A DNA stretch of 64,000 bases, taken from NCBI RefSeq assembly GCF_000472925.1, contig NZ_AXAS01000007.1, forward strand, positions 109,485 through 173,484, given 5' to 3'. Of this stretch, positions 9,023 to 18,260 are shown piece by piece. The notes beneath the pieces were generated by a model. That model ran no database searches, was not told the origin of the DNA, and worked only from the letters and a program-made list of their open reading frames with translations. Each line of letters starts with the position of its first letter. The first letter of the stretch is position 1. The translations under genes were made by a program, and so were the position numbers. This DNA is from Bradyrhizobium sp. Ec3.3 (lineage in GTDB: Bacteria; Pseudomonadota; Alphaproteobacteria; Rhizobiales; Xanthobacteraceae).

Positions 9023-10393
9023 ATGGCTGTGACGAGTAGACCGATCTGGTCGGAAGGCATGTTGGTGCGGCCGCAGCACTTGCAGCAATACGACCGCTGG
9101 GTCGAGCAACTGCTCGAGAATCGCGTCGGCTGTCTGATCGCCCACGGTTGGGGCGTTCGGAAGATTGCCTTTGATCGCAGCTGCCTCGCGCTCGGGCAGG
9201 TCGTCCTTACCGAGCTCGAAGCCATTATGCCCGACGGCACGGCGCTTCGATTACCTGAGCACGGTCAGCTTCCACCTGGACGAACACCTCCAGCTGCGGC
9301 GAAGAACCTGCCGGTGAAGATCGCTGTGGCGCGGCGCCGGAAAGCCGGCAACGATCTCTCTCCCGGGGATGGGGATTCACTTTTGAGTCGCCATCGTCAG
9401 GAGGTCCTGCAGGTCCGGAATGCGACTGCGCCTGAAAAGCCTCCCGTCGATATTAATGTTGCAGCGCTGACAACGCATCTTGTGTTCGACGATGAGGAGC
9501 AGGGCGATCTGATCACGATGCCTATCGGTCGGATCCACGAGATCGACGCGGCCGGCGCCATTACGTTGACCGCCACCTACCTCCCGCCGGCCCTCGATAT
9601 CCACGCGGTCCAACCGCTGATTGCGCTATTGAACGAGGTCAGGTCGTTGCTTCGGACCCGCGCTGAGGCTCTTGCCGCGCGCGCCGATCCGTCACGCGCG
9701 AGGGCGGATGGCGCGGGACTGATCGATCTTGTCACCTTATCCATCGTGAACGGCGCCGAAGCCGTTTTCGACCATTTCGCAGCGACGCGCGGGCATCATC
9801 CCGAAACGCTTTTCCGCGCGCTGCTTGGCCTTGCAGGACAGCTGTCGAGTTTCGCCGGCGATCGCCGCACACCCGCAGATATGCCCGCCTATTGTCATGA
9901 GGATCTCGAGACCGGCTTCACGGCTCTGGTACGTATCCTGCGCGAGCTCTTGTCCGTCGTGATTCAGGGCGCCGCGATATCGCTGCCGCTGCAGGATCGC
10001 GGTTACGGCATCCTGATCGCTCTCATTGCCGACCGCGCCTTGTTTCAGGATGCTCGCTTCGTTCTTGTAGCGGTGGCGAGTGTGGCGACCGAGACACTGC
10101 GCATCCAGCTTCCGGCGCAAATGAAGGTAGGCTCGGTCGAGCAGATCCGAGATCTCGTCAATCTTCAGCTCCCCGGTGTTCCTATTCGCGCGCTGCCTGT
10201 GGCACCGCGCCAGATACCCTACATCCAGAACGCCGTCTATTTCGAGCTCGATCAGTCAGTGGAGCTGTGGCGCACCCTGCCGCGATCGGCGGCCTTCGCT
10301 TTTCACGTCAGCGGTGACTACCCGGATCTGCATCTCGAATTCTGGGCTATCCGCGGAGAACGTTTAGCTAACCAGGCTGAAACACATGGATGA
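9023..10393 (+). CDS. tssK: T6SS baseplate-membrane connector TssK (VasE/ImpJ)
   Basis: The product begins with RPIWSEGMLVRPQHLQQYDR, the TssK signature at the protein's N-terminus, and runs for 456 residues, the normal family length. TssK links the cytoplasmic baseplate to the TssL-TssM membrane complex. A TTG at 9017 is an alternative start giving two extra residues; ATG at 9023 is preferred on codon grounds, although no clear Shine-Dalgarno is visible for either. The C-terminal region contains IPYIQNAVYFELDQS, also typical. The gene overlaps tssL by eight bases. Confidence 0.93.
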   Translation: MAVTSRPIWSEGMLVRPQHLQQYDRWVEQLLENRVGCLIAHGWGVRKIAFDRSCLALGQVVLTELEAIMPDGTALRLPEHGQLPPGRTPPAAAKNLPVKIAVARRRKAGNDLSPGDGDSLLSRHRQEVLQVRNATAPEKPPVDINVAALTTHLVFDDEEQGDLITMPIGRIHEIDAAGAITLTATYLPPALDIHAVQPLIALLNEVRSLLRTRAEALAARADPSRARADGAGLIDLVTLSIVNGAEAVFDHFAATRGHHPETLFRALLGLAGQLSSFAGDRRTPADMPAYCHEDLETGFTALVRILRELLSVVIQGAAISLPLQDRGYGILIALIADRALFQDARFVLVAVASVATETLRIQLPAQMKVGSVEQIRDLVNLQLPGVPIRALPVAPRQIPYIQNAVYFELDQSVELWRTLPRSAAFAFHVSGDYPDLHLEFWAIRGERLANQAETHG

Positions 10394-11267
10394 GCCGACA
10401 GTCATTGGGCGTAGACCGCTCGCTCCGACCCCTAATATTCAACGCGGCCAATCTTCCATTCGCGTTCCGTCCGGGGCCGCCGCAGCGAGGTTTCCCGTTA
10501 CGCCAACACCAGCAGCTGAACCCGGCGAAGTTGGGATCGCCAATCATGCCGAAATTGTCGCGCAGGGTCTGTTCGAGCCAACCGCACTGGAAGACACATT
10601 GGTTGCGGCCGCAACACCGATCCTATTGATCGTCGCGCAGCTTCGCATGGTCGAGAACGCCGATATAGGGGCGATGCGCCGTGGAACTGTCGAGCAAATT
10701 CGTCGCTTCGAAGAGCGTGCCGTCAAAAATCAGGCGCGCCGCGGCGATGTGAGCGCCGCGCGTTACCTCATATGCGCGCTGGTCGACGAAGCTGTGATGA
10801 CGACGCCATGGGGCAGTGAAAGCGTCTGGAGCGACAATAGTCTGCTCAACCAGTTCCACAACGAGACGTGGGGCGGCGAAAAGGTCTTCCAGATCGTCGA
10901 GCGTATCCAGGCCGAGCCGGCCAAATACCTCGCACTGCTAAAGCTCGTCAATGTCTGCTTGCTGATGGGCTTTGAAGGCAAATATCGCATCATGCAAGGC
11001 GGCCGCGAGCAGCTTGAAGACCTGCGCGCGGAGGTCCATCGCCTTTTGGGCGAATACACGACCGCGCCGCCTGCTCAACTGTCGGGCGAATGGCGCGGCA
11101 TCAGGGCGCGCACCGGTGTGCGCAAGTACGGGCGCTTGTGGGTTGCCTTCGCCGTCGCCGCTTCTGTAATGCTCATCGGCTACACCATTTTCCGTTGGCG
11201 CCTCGGAAGCCAATTGGCGGCTGTCGAGCAGTTGATCGAGTCGATCGGCCGCTCGAGACCGCTTTAG
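10386..11267 (+). CDS. tssL: T6SS inner-membrane protein TssL (DotU/ImpK)
   Basis: The 293-residue protein shows the DotU fold: an N-terminal Pro-rich cytoplasmic stretch, a helical domain with ARYLICALVDEAVMTTPWG and LLNQFHNETWGGEKVF, and a single C-terminal membrane helix around residues 258-277. The cytoplasmic domain binds the baseplate while the helix pairs with TssM. No C-terminal OmpA-like peptidoglycan-binding domain is present, so anchoring to peptidoglycan would need another protein. The start lies inside the last eight bases of tssK. tssM follows 13 bases after the stop. Confidence 0.94.
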   Translation: MDEPTVIGRRPLAPTPNIQRGQSSIRVPSGAAAARFPVTPTPAAEPGEVGIANHAEIVAQGLFEPTALEDTLVAAATPILLIVAQLRMVENADIGAMRRGTVEQIRRFEERAVKNQARRGDVSAARYLICALVDEAVMTTPWGSESVWSDNSLLNQFHNETWGGEKVFQIVERIQAEPAKYLALLKLVNVCLLMGFEGKYRIMQGGREQLEDLRAEVHRLLGEYTTAPPAQLSGEWRGIRARTGVRKYGRLWVAFAVAASVMLIGYTIFRWRLGSQLAAVEQLIESIGRSRPL

Positions 11268-11280
11268 GGGGAGACGCTAC

Positions 11281-14200
11281 GTGTTCGGCGCACAATTGGC
11301 GGCACTCTTCTCGGTTCGAGGCATCGTTACGCTGGTCTGCTTGCTCGCGATCAGTCTACTCATCTGGTTCGGCGGTCCTTATCTCGTCGTGTCCGAGCAA
11401 CGTCCGCTCGACCAGATGACCGTTCGGGCCGCCGCGATCGTGAGCCTTTTTTTCGCGGTCGTGCTCGTCACGCTTGCCCGTTACTGGCTGGCGCGTCGCA
11501 CAAACCGACGCATCATCAAGTCACTGATGGAGAGCGAGGGCCTGATCGGGCATGCCGACAACAGCCGGGAGGAAGTCGAACTCATTCGTAGGCGTTTCGA
11601 GGACGCACTTAAGGTCCTGCGTGATACGGTCTTCGCGGGCAAGCGCGGACCAAGTTATCTGTTCGAGTTGCCCTGGTACATCATCATTGGCCCACCGGGC
11701 GCGGGCAAAACGACGATTTTTCGCAACTCCGGGCTCGAGTTTCCGCTCTCCCGGCAGCTTGGAGTCGAACCGGTCGCGGGCATCGGCGGCACACGAAACT
11801 GCGATTGGTGGTTCGCAGAAGATGCAGTCTTGATCGACACGGCAAGCCGTTACACGACGCAGGACAAGGATGCCGAGGTCGACCGTGCGGCCTGGCGCGG
11901 CTTTCTCGATCTTCTCCTGACACATCGGCGGCGGCGGCCCATCAACGGTATCCTGGTTGCGGTCAGCTTGGCCGATCTCTTGTCGCCGGACGAGCCGGTG
12001 AGGCGGCGGCACACCGAGGCCATCCGTTCGCGGATACAGGAGCTGCTGAAGACGTTTCGGATGCGCATTCCGGTTTATCTGCTGGTGAACAAATGCGATA
12101 TGGTGCCTGGCTTTACCGAATATTTCGGCGATCTCGACCAGCAAGGCCGTGCCCAAGTCTTGGGCAAGACCTTTCCTCTCGGGCCGTGCGATCGTATCGG
12201 CGACGCCGTAGGTCTGGAGATGCAGGAGCTTGCGGAGCGGCTTGAGGCGAGGCTGGCCCTTCGCATGCACGATGAACGTGATCTCATCCGGCGGGGACTC
12301 ATGTATGCGTTTCCGAAGGAGTTCTGGGGTATCCGGAGCGCAATCGCCGGCTTCGTTGGTGAGGTCTTCCGATCGCGCCGCTTCGAAGTAGAGCCGATGC
12401 TGCGTGGCGTCTACTTTACCAGCGGCACACAGGAGGGAGAGCCGATCGGTTGCGTGATCGATGCGATTGGCCGGAACTTCGGTCTGCAGTTGGCCCGGCG
12501 CATGCCGAGCGTTGGGCCGGGGAGGGGGTTCTTTATCAAGCAGCTGCTGACCGAAGTGATCTTTGCCGAGCAGGGACTGGTTGGCCGCAATTTAAAACTT
12601 GAGCGCCGGCTCGCGCTGGTACATGGCGGCGGACATATCATGGCAATGGTGCTGACGGTGGCTGCCTTCATTGGGTGGTATAGTGCCTTCACTCGCAATG
12701 AGGCGCGTATCGACCAAACCAGATCGACGGCGCAGATTGCGGAGGCGCGCCTCCTGGAGACGCGCGGACCGCTCGACCTTAAAGCCGTCCTGCCAACACT
12801 CAATGCCGCGCACCGGCTACGACTGGCGGCTGGGGAAGACAGTTGGTTCGCCTGGCTTGATGGTCTCGGCATCTCGGCGTCCCCTGTGCTCGCGCCAGCT
12901 GCCCAAAATGCCTACGACCGCATTCTGCTCAATCGCCTGCTGCCGGTTTTCGCGGGCAGGCTCGCCATCCGCATCGATGCCCTGTTGCGCGCCGGCAACG
13001 ACGCTTTGCTGGATCAGGTCAAGCAGGTGTTCCGTACCTATTGGATGCTGAGCGATCCCGGGCATTTCGACCGTGGCGAAGTCGAGCACGCTGCGCGCAA
13101 TGAAGTCGCGCACACGTTTGCGCTCGATCCGACGTCGGCGGGCGAGCTGAACCAGCATTTTGCGCGACTTATCGAGTTGCTGCCGAAGCCCATCAGTGTC
13201 GACCAGCAATTCGTGGGAACGGTACGCTCCCGGTTGAGCAAGCGTCCGGTCGTCGAGCAGGTCTACGCCCGCCTCCTCCGCGAAGGCGCGCAGAACACGC
13301 GCCTGCGGCCGATCGATTTGATTGGTCTAATGGGCTCAGGCCAGCTTGAGATCACCCAGATGCCCGCCTTGCAGATTGCCTTTCCCGCCATTGACGAACA
13401 GCAACCGGTTGGCAATGCTGCTATGATCCCGGGGATCTTCACGCGCGAGGGTTTCCTCAATTTCGTGCTGCCGAACCTGCCGCTCATCGCCCGAGCAGAG
13501 CAGAACGCCGACTGGCTACTCGCTGGCGCCCCGATCGGCACGGCAGATATTCAACAGATCGCGCTCAAAGTCATGGATCGGTATGTCAACGATTATATCC
13601 GTGTTTGGTCAAATGCCCTGAGCAGTATCCACGTTGTCAAGTTTGACGATTTGCAACGCGGCTCAGCGATCATGCGCGGATTGGCCGGTTCTCAAAGCAC
13701 GCTCCAGCAGGTCGTTTCGCTCGTACGCGACAACTCGAATTTGCTGCCGCCAGGGGAGCAGACCTTGGCCAAGGCCGGAGATCCTGGCACCACCGCCGGG
13801 CCTTCCTCGGCGGCCGTCAGTCATGCCGCGGGCGCTCTGTTCCGTGCTGCGTTTGGCGATGCACCTTGGCCGGGAACGCGGATCACCGAAGCGTTCCGGC
13901 CTCTGGCCCAACTGGCCACAGACGGGGCGTCTGGACAGTCGACGGGCATGGATCATATCCGTGGTCTCTTCGGCGGTCTTTATGCGGCGATGGCCAACAT
14001 TGTGGCAGCACCGGATCCGAACCAGGCCGCGTTTCAGCTCGTTCAGCGACGCGCCAAGGATCCGAATAACGACGCTTTCGGTGCCCTGCGCGCCGACTCG
14101 GCGCTGCGACCGGAGCCGATTCGCACCATCATGAACGAGACGACGCTTCAGACGTGGAACAGTTTGCTCAAGCGGGCGCACGACCATGTCGATGCGGTTT

Positions 14201-14886
14201 GGACGCACGAAGTGATCCCGGTCTGCCAGGGTATCATTTTTCAGCGCTATCCAGTGTTTGAATTGGCAAGCGAAGACATGACTCTCAGGGACTTCGGCGA
14301 TTTCTTCCGTCCCGGCGGCATCGTCGATGACTTTTCTCAGAAATACCTTTCGCCGCTTGTCGTCGACCGTCGGACCGGCCTTGCACCGGCGACCATCGAT
14401 GGCGCAGATGCACCAATCCGCGCGGATGCATTGATACAATTTCAGCGCGCGCGCCAGATCCGCAATGCTTTCTTCGGCAGCCCCGGGTCCGCACCGGCAG
14501 TGAAGTTCAGCATCAAGCCAGTCTACCTCAGCCCCAAATTGATGGGCGCGACGTTCGTCCTGGACGGCAAGGAAATCGCCTATCGTCACGAGGCGCCGCG
14601 TGCCTACGAGTTCGAATGGCCGACTCGAAGCGATGCAAGTATCGCTTCCATTACGCTTACCGCGGCAGATAAAACCGAGGAGAGGATCGAACGCTCCGGC
14701 CCTTGGGCACTGTTCCGGCTCCTCGACGCGTCACAACTGGCCTCAGGTGGCGCTTCGGATCGGTTTGCCGTGACGATCGGTAAGCCGGATGGGACCAGCG
14801 TGACCTACGAGCTGCGCGCGGCAAGTGTGAGCAATCCGTTCAGCTTGAGTGTCCTTCGTTCGTTCCGGTGCCCGGATAGCCTATGA
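11281..14886 (+). CDS. tssM: T6SS inner-membrane protein TssM (IcmF/ImpL)
   Basis: The 1,201-residue protein has the full TssM architecture. Two membrane helices lie near residues 8-35 and 42-66. A cytoplasmic NTPase-like domain carries Walker A GPPGAGKTT (about 138-146) and the later NKCD. A third helix lies near 448-465, and a large periplasmic part ends with a beta-rich domain that contacts TssJ. Some TssM proteins lack Walker A; this one keeps it. The start is GTG with GGGGGAG seven bases upstream. It ends the tagH-tssM run. A short decayed stretch follows before the kinase gene. Confidence 0.95.
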   Translation: MFGAQLAALFSVRGIVTLVCLLAISLLIWFGGPYLVVSEQRPLDQMTVRAAAIVSLFFAVVLVTLARYWLARRTNRRIIKSLMESEGLIGHADNSREEVELIRRRFEDALKVLRDTVFAGKRGPSYLFELPWYIIIGPPGAGKTTIFRNSGLEFPLSRQLGVEPVAGIGGTRNCDWWFAEDAVLIDTASRYTTQDKDAEVDRAAWRGFLDLLLTHRRRRPINGILVAVSLADLLSPDEPVRRRHTEAIRSRIQELLKTFRMRIPVYLLVNKCDMVPGFTEYFGDLDQQGRAQVLGKTFPLGPCDRIGDAVGLEMQELAERLEARLALRMHDERDLIRRGLMYAFPKEFWGIRSAIAGFVGEVFRSRRFEVEPMLRGVYFTSGTQEGEPIGCVIDAIGRNFGLQLARRMPSVGPGRGFFIKQLLTEVIFAEQGLVGRNLKLERRLALVHGGGHIMAMVLTVAAFIGWYSAFTRNEARIDQTRSTAQIAEARLLETRGPLDLKAVLPTLNAAHRLRLAAGEDSWFAWLDGLGISASPVLAPAAQNAYDRILLNRLLPVFAGRLAIRIDALLRAGNDALLDQVKQVFRTYWMLSDPGHFDRGEVEHAARNEVAHTFALDPTSAGELNQHFARLIELLPKPISVDQQFVGTVRSRLSKRPVVEQVYARLLREGAQNTRLRPIDLIGLMGSGQLEITQMPALQIAFPAIDEQQPVGNAAMIPGIFTREGFLNFVLPNLPLIARAEQNADWLLAGAPIGTADIQQIALKVMDRYVNDYIRVWSNALSSIHVVKFDDLQRGSAIMRGLAGSQSTLQQVVSLVRDNSNLLPPGEQTLAKAGDPGTTAGPSSAAVSHAAGALFRAAFGDAPWPGTRITEAFRPLAQLATDGASGQSTGMDHIRGLFGGLYAAMANIVAAPDPNQAAFQLVQRRAKDPNNDAFGALRADSALRPEPIRTIMNETTLQTWNSLLKRAHDHVDAVWTHEVIPVCQGIIFQRYPVFELASEDMTLRDFGDFFRPGGIVDDFSQKYLSPLVVDRRTGLAPATIDGADAPIRADALIQFQRARQIRNAFFGSPGSAPAVKFSIKPVYLSPKLMGATFVLDGKEIAYRHEAPRAYEFEWPTRSDASIASITLTAADKTEERIERSGPWALFRLLDASQLASGGASDRFAVTIGKPDGTSVTYELRAASVSNPFSLSVLRSFRCPDSL

Positions 14887-15047
14887 CCAGCGGGCGTCGG
14901 CGTTCGTTTCTCCATCTGCGGGAAGAGTCCGGCCAATGGTAATTCGTTGCACCGAGGCATCAGCGGCTCAACCTATCCTTGGAGGCGCCCCATCAGACGC
15001 AAGGCGATCGCAGGCCGTCGGGCTACAAGCAAAGCTCGCAATTGCGT

Positions 15048-15158
15048 TTTGAAATCGATGCCGCGAGCTCGGCGCTCCGCCTACTTTTGGCTTCTGCCAG
15101 GGGAACAACCGGTGATGTCCGGACGATCGTTGTCCGCTTGAGCGAGGATGCACTTTGA
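15048..15158 (+). pseudogene. Remnant of a PP2C (PppA-type) phosphatase gene
   Basis: One frame encodes about 36 residues ending SARGTTGDVRTIVVRLSEDAL and stops by overlapping the kinase start (TTGA). This resembles the last residues of PP2C phosphatases, where RGTTDNVTVIVVR is typical. Here the metal-binding DN has become GD. Upstream in the same frame there is a stop at 14940 and no catalytic core. In T6SS clusters a PppA phosphatase usually sits next to the kinase, which supports the reading. It could also be an unrelated small gene starting at TTG 14979. Confidence 0.4.
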
Positions 15159-16093
15159 ACGCGTCTTCGGTGGGGCCAATCGCACCCCTGGGCTACGTGC
15201 TCGGCGGCCGTTTCGACCTGGTGGAGGTGATCGGCGTCGGCGGCATCAGCACCGTCTATCGCGCGGTCGATCGGATCGGTCTGTGGGCGCGCGAACCAAA
15301 TCCCGAAGTTGCAGTGAAGGTCATCCGACAGCACCCGACCATGCGCCAGGAATTGGTCGAGCTGCTGCATCGCGAGGCGCGTCTTTTGCGTAAGGTCGTG
15401 CACCGGAATTTGGTGCGCATTTATGACTCCGATTACGACGGCAAGTACCATTACCAGGTTATGGAGCTCCTCGAGGGCCGCTCGCTAGCCCAGATCCTGA
15501 TTGAACATCACCGACGTCCACTCTCACCCGCTGCTTCCTTTCGTATTATCCGCGCCGCGGCGCAGGGGCTCGCCCATATGCACCGTTTCGGAATGGTCCA
15601 TGGCGACCTGAAACCGGGAAACATCTTCATGACGTCAAGCGGAGCAGTCAAAATTCTGGACTTTGGTGCGGTCCTTGCGCTCGAGGAGACGACGCGAAGC
15701 GATAGGGCCGCGGCGCTATCGGATCAGATCGCGCTAATGACGCCGGCCTATGCATCCCCAGAGATGCTGATGGGCGAACCGCGGGCTGAAAGCGATGATG
15801 TCTACTCTCTCGCTGTGGTGGCCTATCTGGTCCTGACCGGCACGCATCCATATGCGCGGCGGCCGGCTGATGAGGCGCTCTACGAGAATCTGACACCCGC
15901 GCCGCCTTCGACCATTTCAACGGCGCAATGGCGGGCACTCGCCTCGGGTCTTGCCCTCAACCGCCGCGACCGCATCCAGACGGTCGATGAGTTCGTTCAG
16001 GGTCTCACCCGGCCGCCTTGGTTTTACCGCGTGTGGGGCGGCGCGCGCCATGCACCTGTCGTAAAGCGTGTAAGGAGACAAGATAATATTTGA
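15155..16093 (+). CDS. Ser/Thr protein kinase of the T6SS (PpkA-like)
   Basis: The 312-residue product is a Hanks-type kinase. It has a glycine loop GVGGISTVY (about 28-35), catalytic Lys55 in VAVK, catalytic loop HGDLKPGN (about 149-156) and DFG (about 169), followed by an activation segment and the TPAYASPEM motif. The catalytic loop is HGD instead of HRD, as in kinases less dependent on activation-loop phosphorylation. It has no membrane helix and no C-terminal sensor domain, so it is shorter than classical PpkA. TTG at 15155, with GAGGA six bases upstream, is the best start. Likely targets are TagH or another T6SS part; the partner phosphatase seems lost. Confidence 0.88.
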   Translation: MNASSVGPIAPLGYVLGGRFDLVEVIGVGGISTVYRAVDRIGLWAREPNPEVAVKVIRQHPTMRQELVELLHREARLLRKVVHRNLVRIYDSDYDGKYHYQVMELLEGRSLAQILIEHHRRPLSPAASFRIIRAAAQGLAHMHRFGMVHGDLKPGNIFMTSSGAVKILDFGAVLALEETTRSDRAAALSDQIALMTPAYASPEMLMGEPRAESDDVYSLAVVAYLVLTGTHPYARRPADEALYENLTPAPPSTISTAQWRALASGLALNRRDRIQTVDEFVQGLTRPPWFYRVWGGARHAPVVKRVRRQDNI

Positions 16094-16208
16094 TCATTTC
16101 CAGTGCTTGGAAATTGCGGGCACACGCTTGCCGTCTCGGACGTCAGCTTGCTCCGCGGTAAAAGATACGAGCTTCCTAGCTCTGCGAGCGCTTCGACGTG
16201 GTGTGCCG

Positions 16209-17690
16209 ATGACTGACTATAATCTCAGCATGAGTCTGGACATTCTCAGTAAGCCAGAGCTCGAGCTCGACGTGCAAGGCTTCGAAGGCACAGAGTGCAT
16301 TTCGCTGCCGTTCAGCTATCAGGTTTATGCCACGACATCGAGCAATGCAGATATCGGCTCAATGATCGGGGAACGCGCCCGGCTGACGGTCAAAACCGCA
16401 TGCGGGCGATGGATTGCCTCGGGCCTCTGCGCCCTGGTAGAGGAACTGGACCCAACAATAACCGAACTTCGGGTGCTTCAGTTCGTTTTACGCCCACGCT
16501 TCTCGGTCACCGAACTCTCCATAGCTAGCCGCGTTTACGGCCCTGGCCAGCCGGTCGGCGTGGATGACATCGTCAAGCGGGAGCTGAACAGGGCAGCCAT
16601 CAGCATCCCCGCCGAGTACAATCTGGATAGCTACCCAAAGCGAAATTACGTCGCGCAGTACAATGAAAGTGATTTCAATTTCATTTCGCGCCTTTGCGAA
16701 CGGAACGGAATTTTCTATTTTTTCAAGCAGGAAGACGATGGTGAGACCGTCGTCTTTGGTGACAAGAACCTGGCATTTCCCAAGGTCAGGTTCGGCGCCA
16801 GCGCGGCCATCCTGTATTCGCACCAACGCGACCGCGGCACGTCCCGCCGCGTCGACGAAAGCGCAATTCTGTCAGTCCGGCAACGCCGCGTTCTCTCGAC
16901 AAAGACGATCAAGCTCCGCGATTACAACGAAACGGTGCCTTCCATCATATCCGTGGATGAAGAGGTCGGGCAAGGTGGCGGCTTCTTGGGGCAGGCGGAA
17001 CGGTTCGGCGGGCATTTTGCTTCCGAAGGAGAAGCGATCACGCTTGCCAAGGTCCGTGCGGAGCAAATTGGCGCTAGTCAAACGATGTACATCGCCCACA
17101 GCGATGCGCCGGAGCTCCGCGCAGGGGGCATTTTCGCACTGCAGGGCCATCCACGGTTCGATGGCGAATATCTGGTCGTCGCCGCAGATCACTCGGCCTA
17201 CCGGCCGGCGCCGACCGGGTTCAACGCGTTGCCGCGGAAAGGGCGGGCCTACTACAACATGGTCCACTGCATCCGGTCGGACGTGCCTTACCGTCCAGTC
17301 GCTATGACGCCTGTGCCGCCGGGCGTCGGTCTCTACAGCGCCAAGATCGATGGAGAGGCGTGGAACGAGCGGGCCGAAATCGACGATCAAGGCCGTTACA
17401 AGCTGCAGTTTACGTTTGCCGACGAAGCAGCGTCGAAAGGACTTGGCAGCGACTACGTTAGAAAGCTCGAGCCTTATGTTGGCCCGAGTGAAACCGGGCT
17501 CCATTTTCCCCTGGTCGCCGGAACGGAAGTTCTTGTCGGCTACATGAACGGCGATATAGACCGGCCGGTGGTGGTCGGCGCGGTGCACAATCCCGATATG
17601 AAGGGAGTAGTGACCTCCGAGACACATTTGTTCAATCGCATCAAGTCGCAGTCAGGCGCCTCTATCGAAATATTCGATGGGCCTACGTGA
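16209..17690 (+). CDS. vgrG: T6SS spike protein VgrG (TssI), short form
   Basis: From the ATG at 16209 the product has 493 residues. It contains the gp27-like head (RNYVAQYNESDFNFISRLCE near residue 150), then the gp5 OB-fold (GVGLYSAKIDGEAWNERAEID and a late FPLVAGTEVLVGYMNGD), ending just where the gp5 needle repeats would start. The frame is open back to 16107, but the extra residues do not look like VgrG. No strong ribosome binding site is visible. VgrG trimers form the spike on the Hcp tube. The lack of a needle is unusual and may be compensated by a separate protein (24406-25350). Confidence 0.9.
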   Translation: MTDYNLSMSLDILSKPELELDVQGFEGTECISLPFSYQVYATTSSNADIGSMIGERARLTVKTACGRWIASGLCALVEELDPTITELRVLQFVLRPRFSVTELSIASRVYGPGQPVGVDDIVKRELNRAAISIPAEYNLDSYPKRNYVAQYNESDFNFISRLCERNGIFYFFKQEDDGETVVFGDKNLAFPKVRFGASAAILYSHQRDRGTSRRVDESAILSVRQRRVLSTKTIKLRDYNETVPSIISVDEEVGQGGGFLGQAERFGGHFASEGEAITLAKVRAEQIGASQTMYIAHSDAPELRAGGIFALQGHPRFDGEYLVVAADHSAYRPAPTGFNALPRKGRAYYNMVHCIRSDVPYRPVAMTPVPPGVGLYSAKIDGEAWNERAEIDDQGRYKLQFTFADEAASKGLGSDYVRKLEPYVGPSETGLHFPLVAGTEVLVGYMNGDIDRPVVVGAVHNPDMKGVVTSETHLFNRIKSQSGASIEIFDGPT

Positions 17691-17712
17691 TTTCTTCATC
17701 TCGTAGCGCTTT

Positions 17713-18072
17713 ATGGCTGTATGGCGACCCGCGACCCGCGAGATCGATCCGTTAGAAGAAGCGGTCGCCAATGCAGCGCGCGCAACCATCCTGCCAACAC
17801 CGACGATTAACGTGCCGCGGCAGTCGTCCGATGGCATTCGCACCCAATTGCTTCGCGACGGACGCGAATTGCGCCTGCTGCTATCTACGCAGTATCTAAA
17901 GCTGCAGCAACGAGGTCCTCGTGCAGTGGTCATCTACGCAGTGCGGGGCAATGCAGTCGTCGACAAACACATCGGTTATCGGGTGACGGGGCAGGCTGTG
18001 CTCGACGTTGCCACGCGTGCGTTTCTCGATGTCGAGTGTCGACTTGAGTCAGCAGGCTCTGTCATGCTGTGA
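17713..18072 (+). CDS. Hypothetical protein between vgrG and hcp
   Basis: A 119-residue frame starts 22 bases after vgrG. I do not recognise the product. It has no signal peptide or membrane helix. A polar N-terminal half is followed by beta-strand-like stretches (LRLLLSTQYLKLQ, RAVVIYAVRG) and an Ala/Asp-rich end. No good Shine-Dalgarno precedes the ATG, so it may rely on vgrG translation. Its place between spike and tube genes suggests a chaperone, adaptor, effector or immunity role, but nothing in the sequence decides between these. It could also be a fragment of a longer lost gene. Confidence 0.5.
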   Translation: MAVWRPATREIDPLEEAVANAARATILPTPTINVPRQSSDGIRTQLLRDGRELRLLLSTQYLKLQQRGPRAVVIYAVRGNAVVDKHIGYRVTGQAVLDVATRAFLDVECRLESAGSVML

Positions 18073-18193
18073 GGGATCGCTGTACTTGCGCAGAGAACCT
18101 AGCGGGGACGGTGCGCCGAAATCTGCGCAGCCTTCTTTGACCGGCATATCCAAAAGATTGGTAAATACAAGCGATTTCAGTGCCACCGACATT

Positions 18194-18208
18194 TGGCACG
18201 GATGTTGC
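18194..18208 (+). promoter_or_regulatory. Sigma-54 (RpoN) -24/-12 promoter for hcp
   Basis: The sequence TGGCACGGATGTTGC is a perfect match to TGGCAC-N5-TTGC, with GG and GC ten bases apart. The predicted start point is near 18220, giving a leader of about 41 bases to the GTG at 18261. A start codon at 18210 is excluded because it would lie upstream of the transcript. No perfect NifA site was found upstream; only TGT-N10-AGA at 18081-18096. Confidence 0.8.
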
Positions 18209-18260
18209 GATGTCTCTCGCGTCAGTTCGTGCGGGCGCATATCAGACAATGGAGGCGAAA

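Noticed and set aside
11521..12270. 249-codon minus-strand frame opposite tssM
   Set aside because: Antisense of the NTPase-like domain; no family features.
13663..14589. 308-codon minus-strand frame opposite tssM
   Set aside because: Arg/His-rich antisense shadow of tssM.
16120..16145. Sigma-54-like sequence before vgrG
   Set aside because: GG and GC are nine bases apart instead of ten.
18081..18096. NifA-like site TGT-N10-AGA upstream of hcp
   Set aside because: The last half-site does not match ACA, so it was not counted as an activator site.
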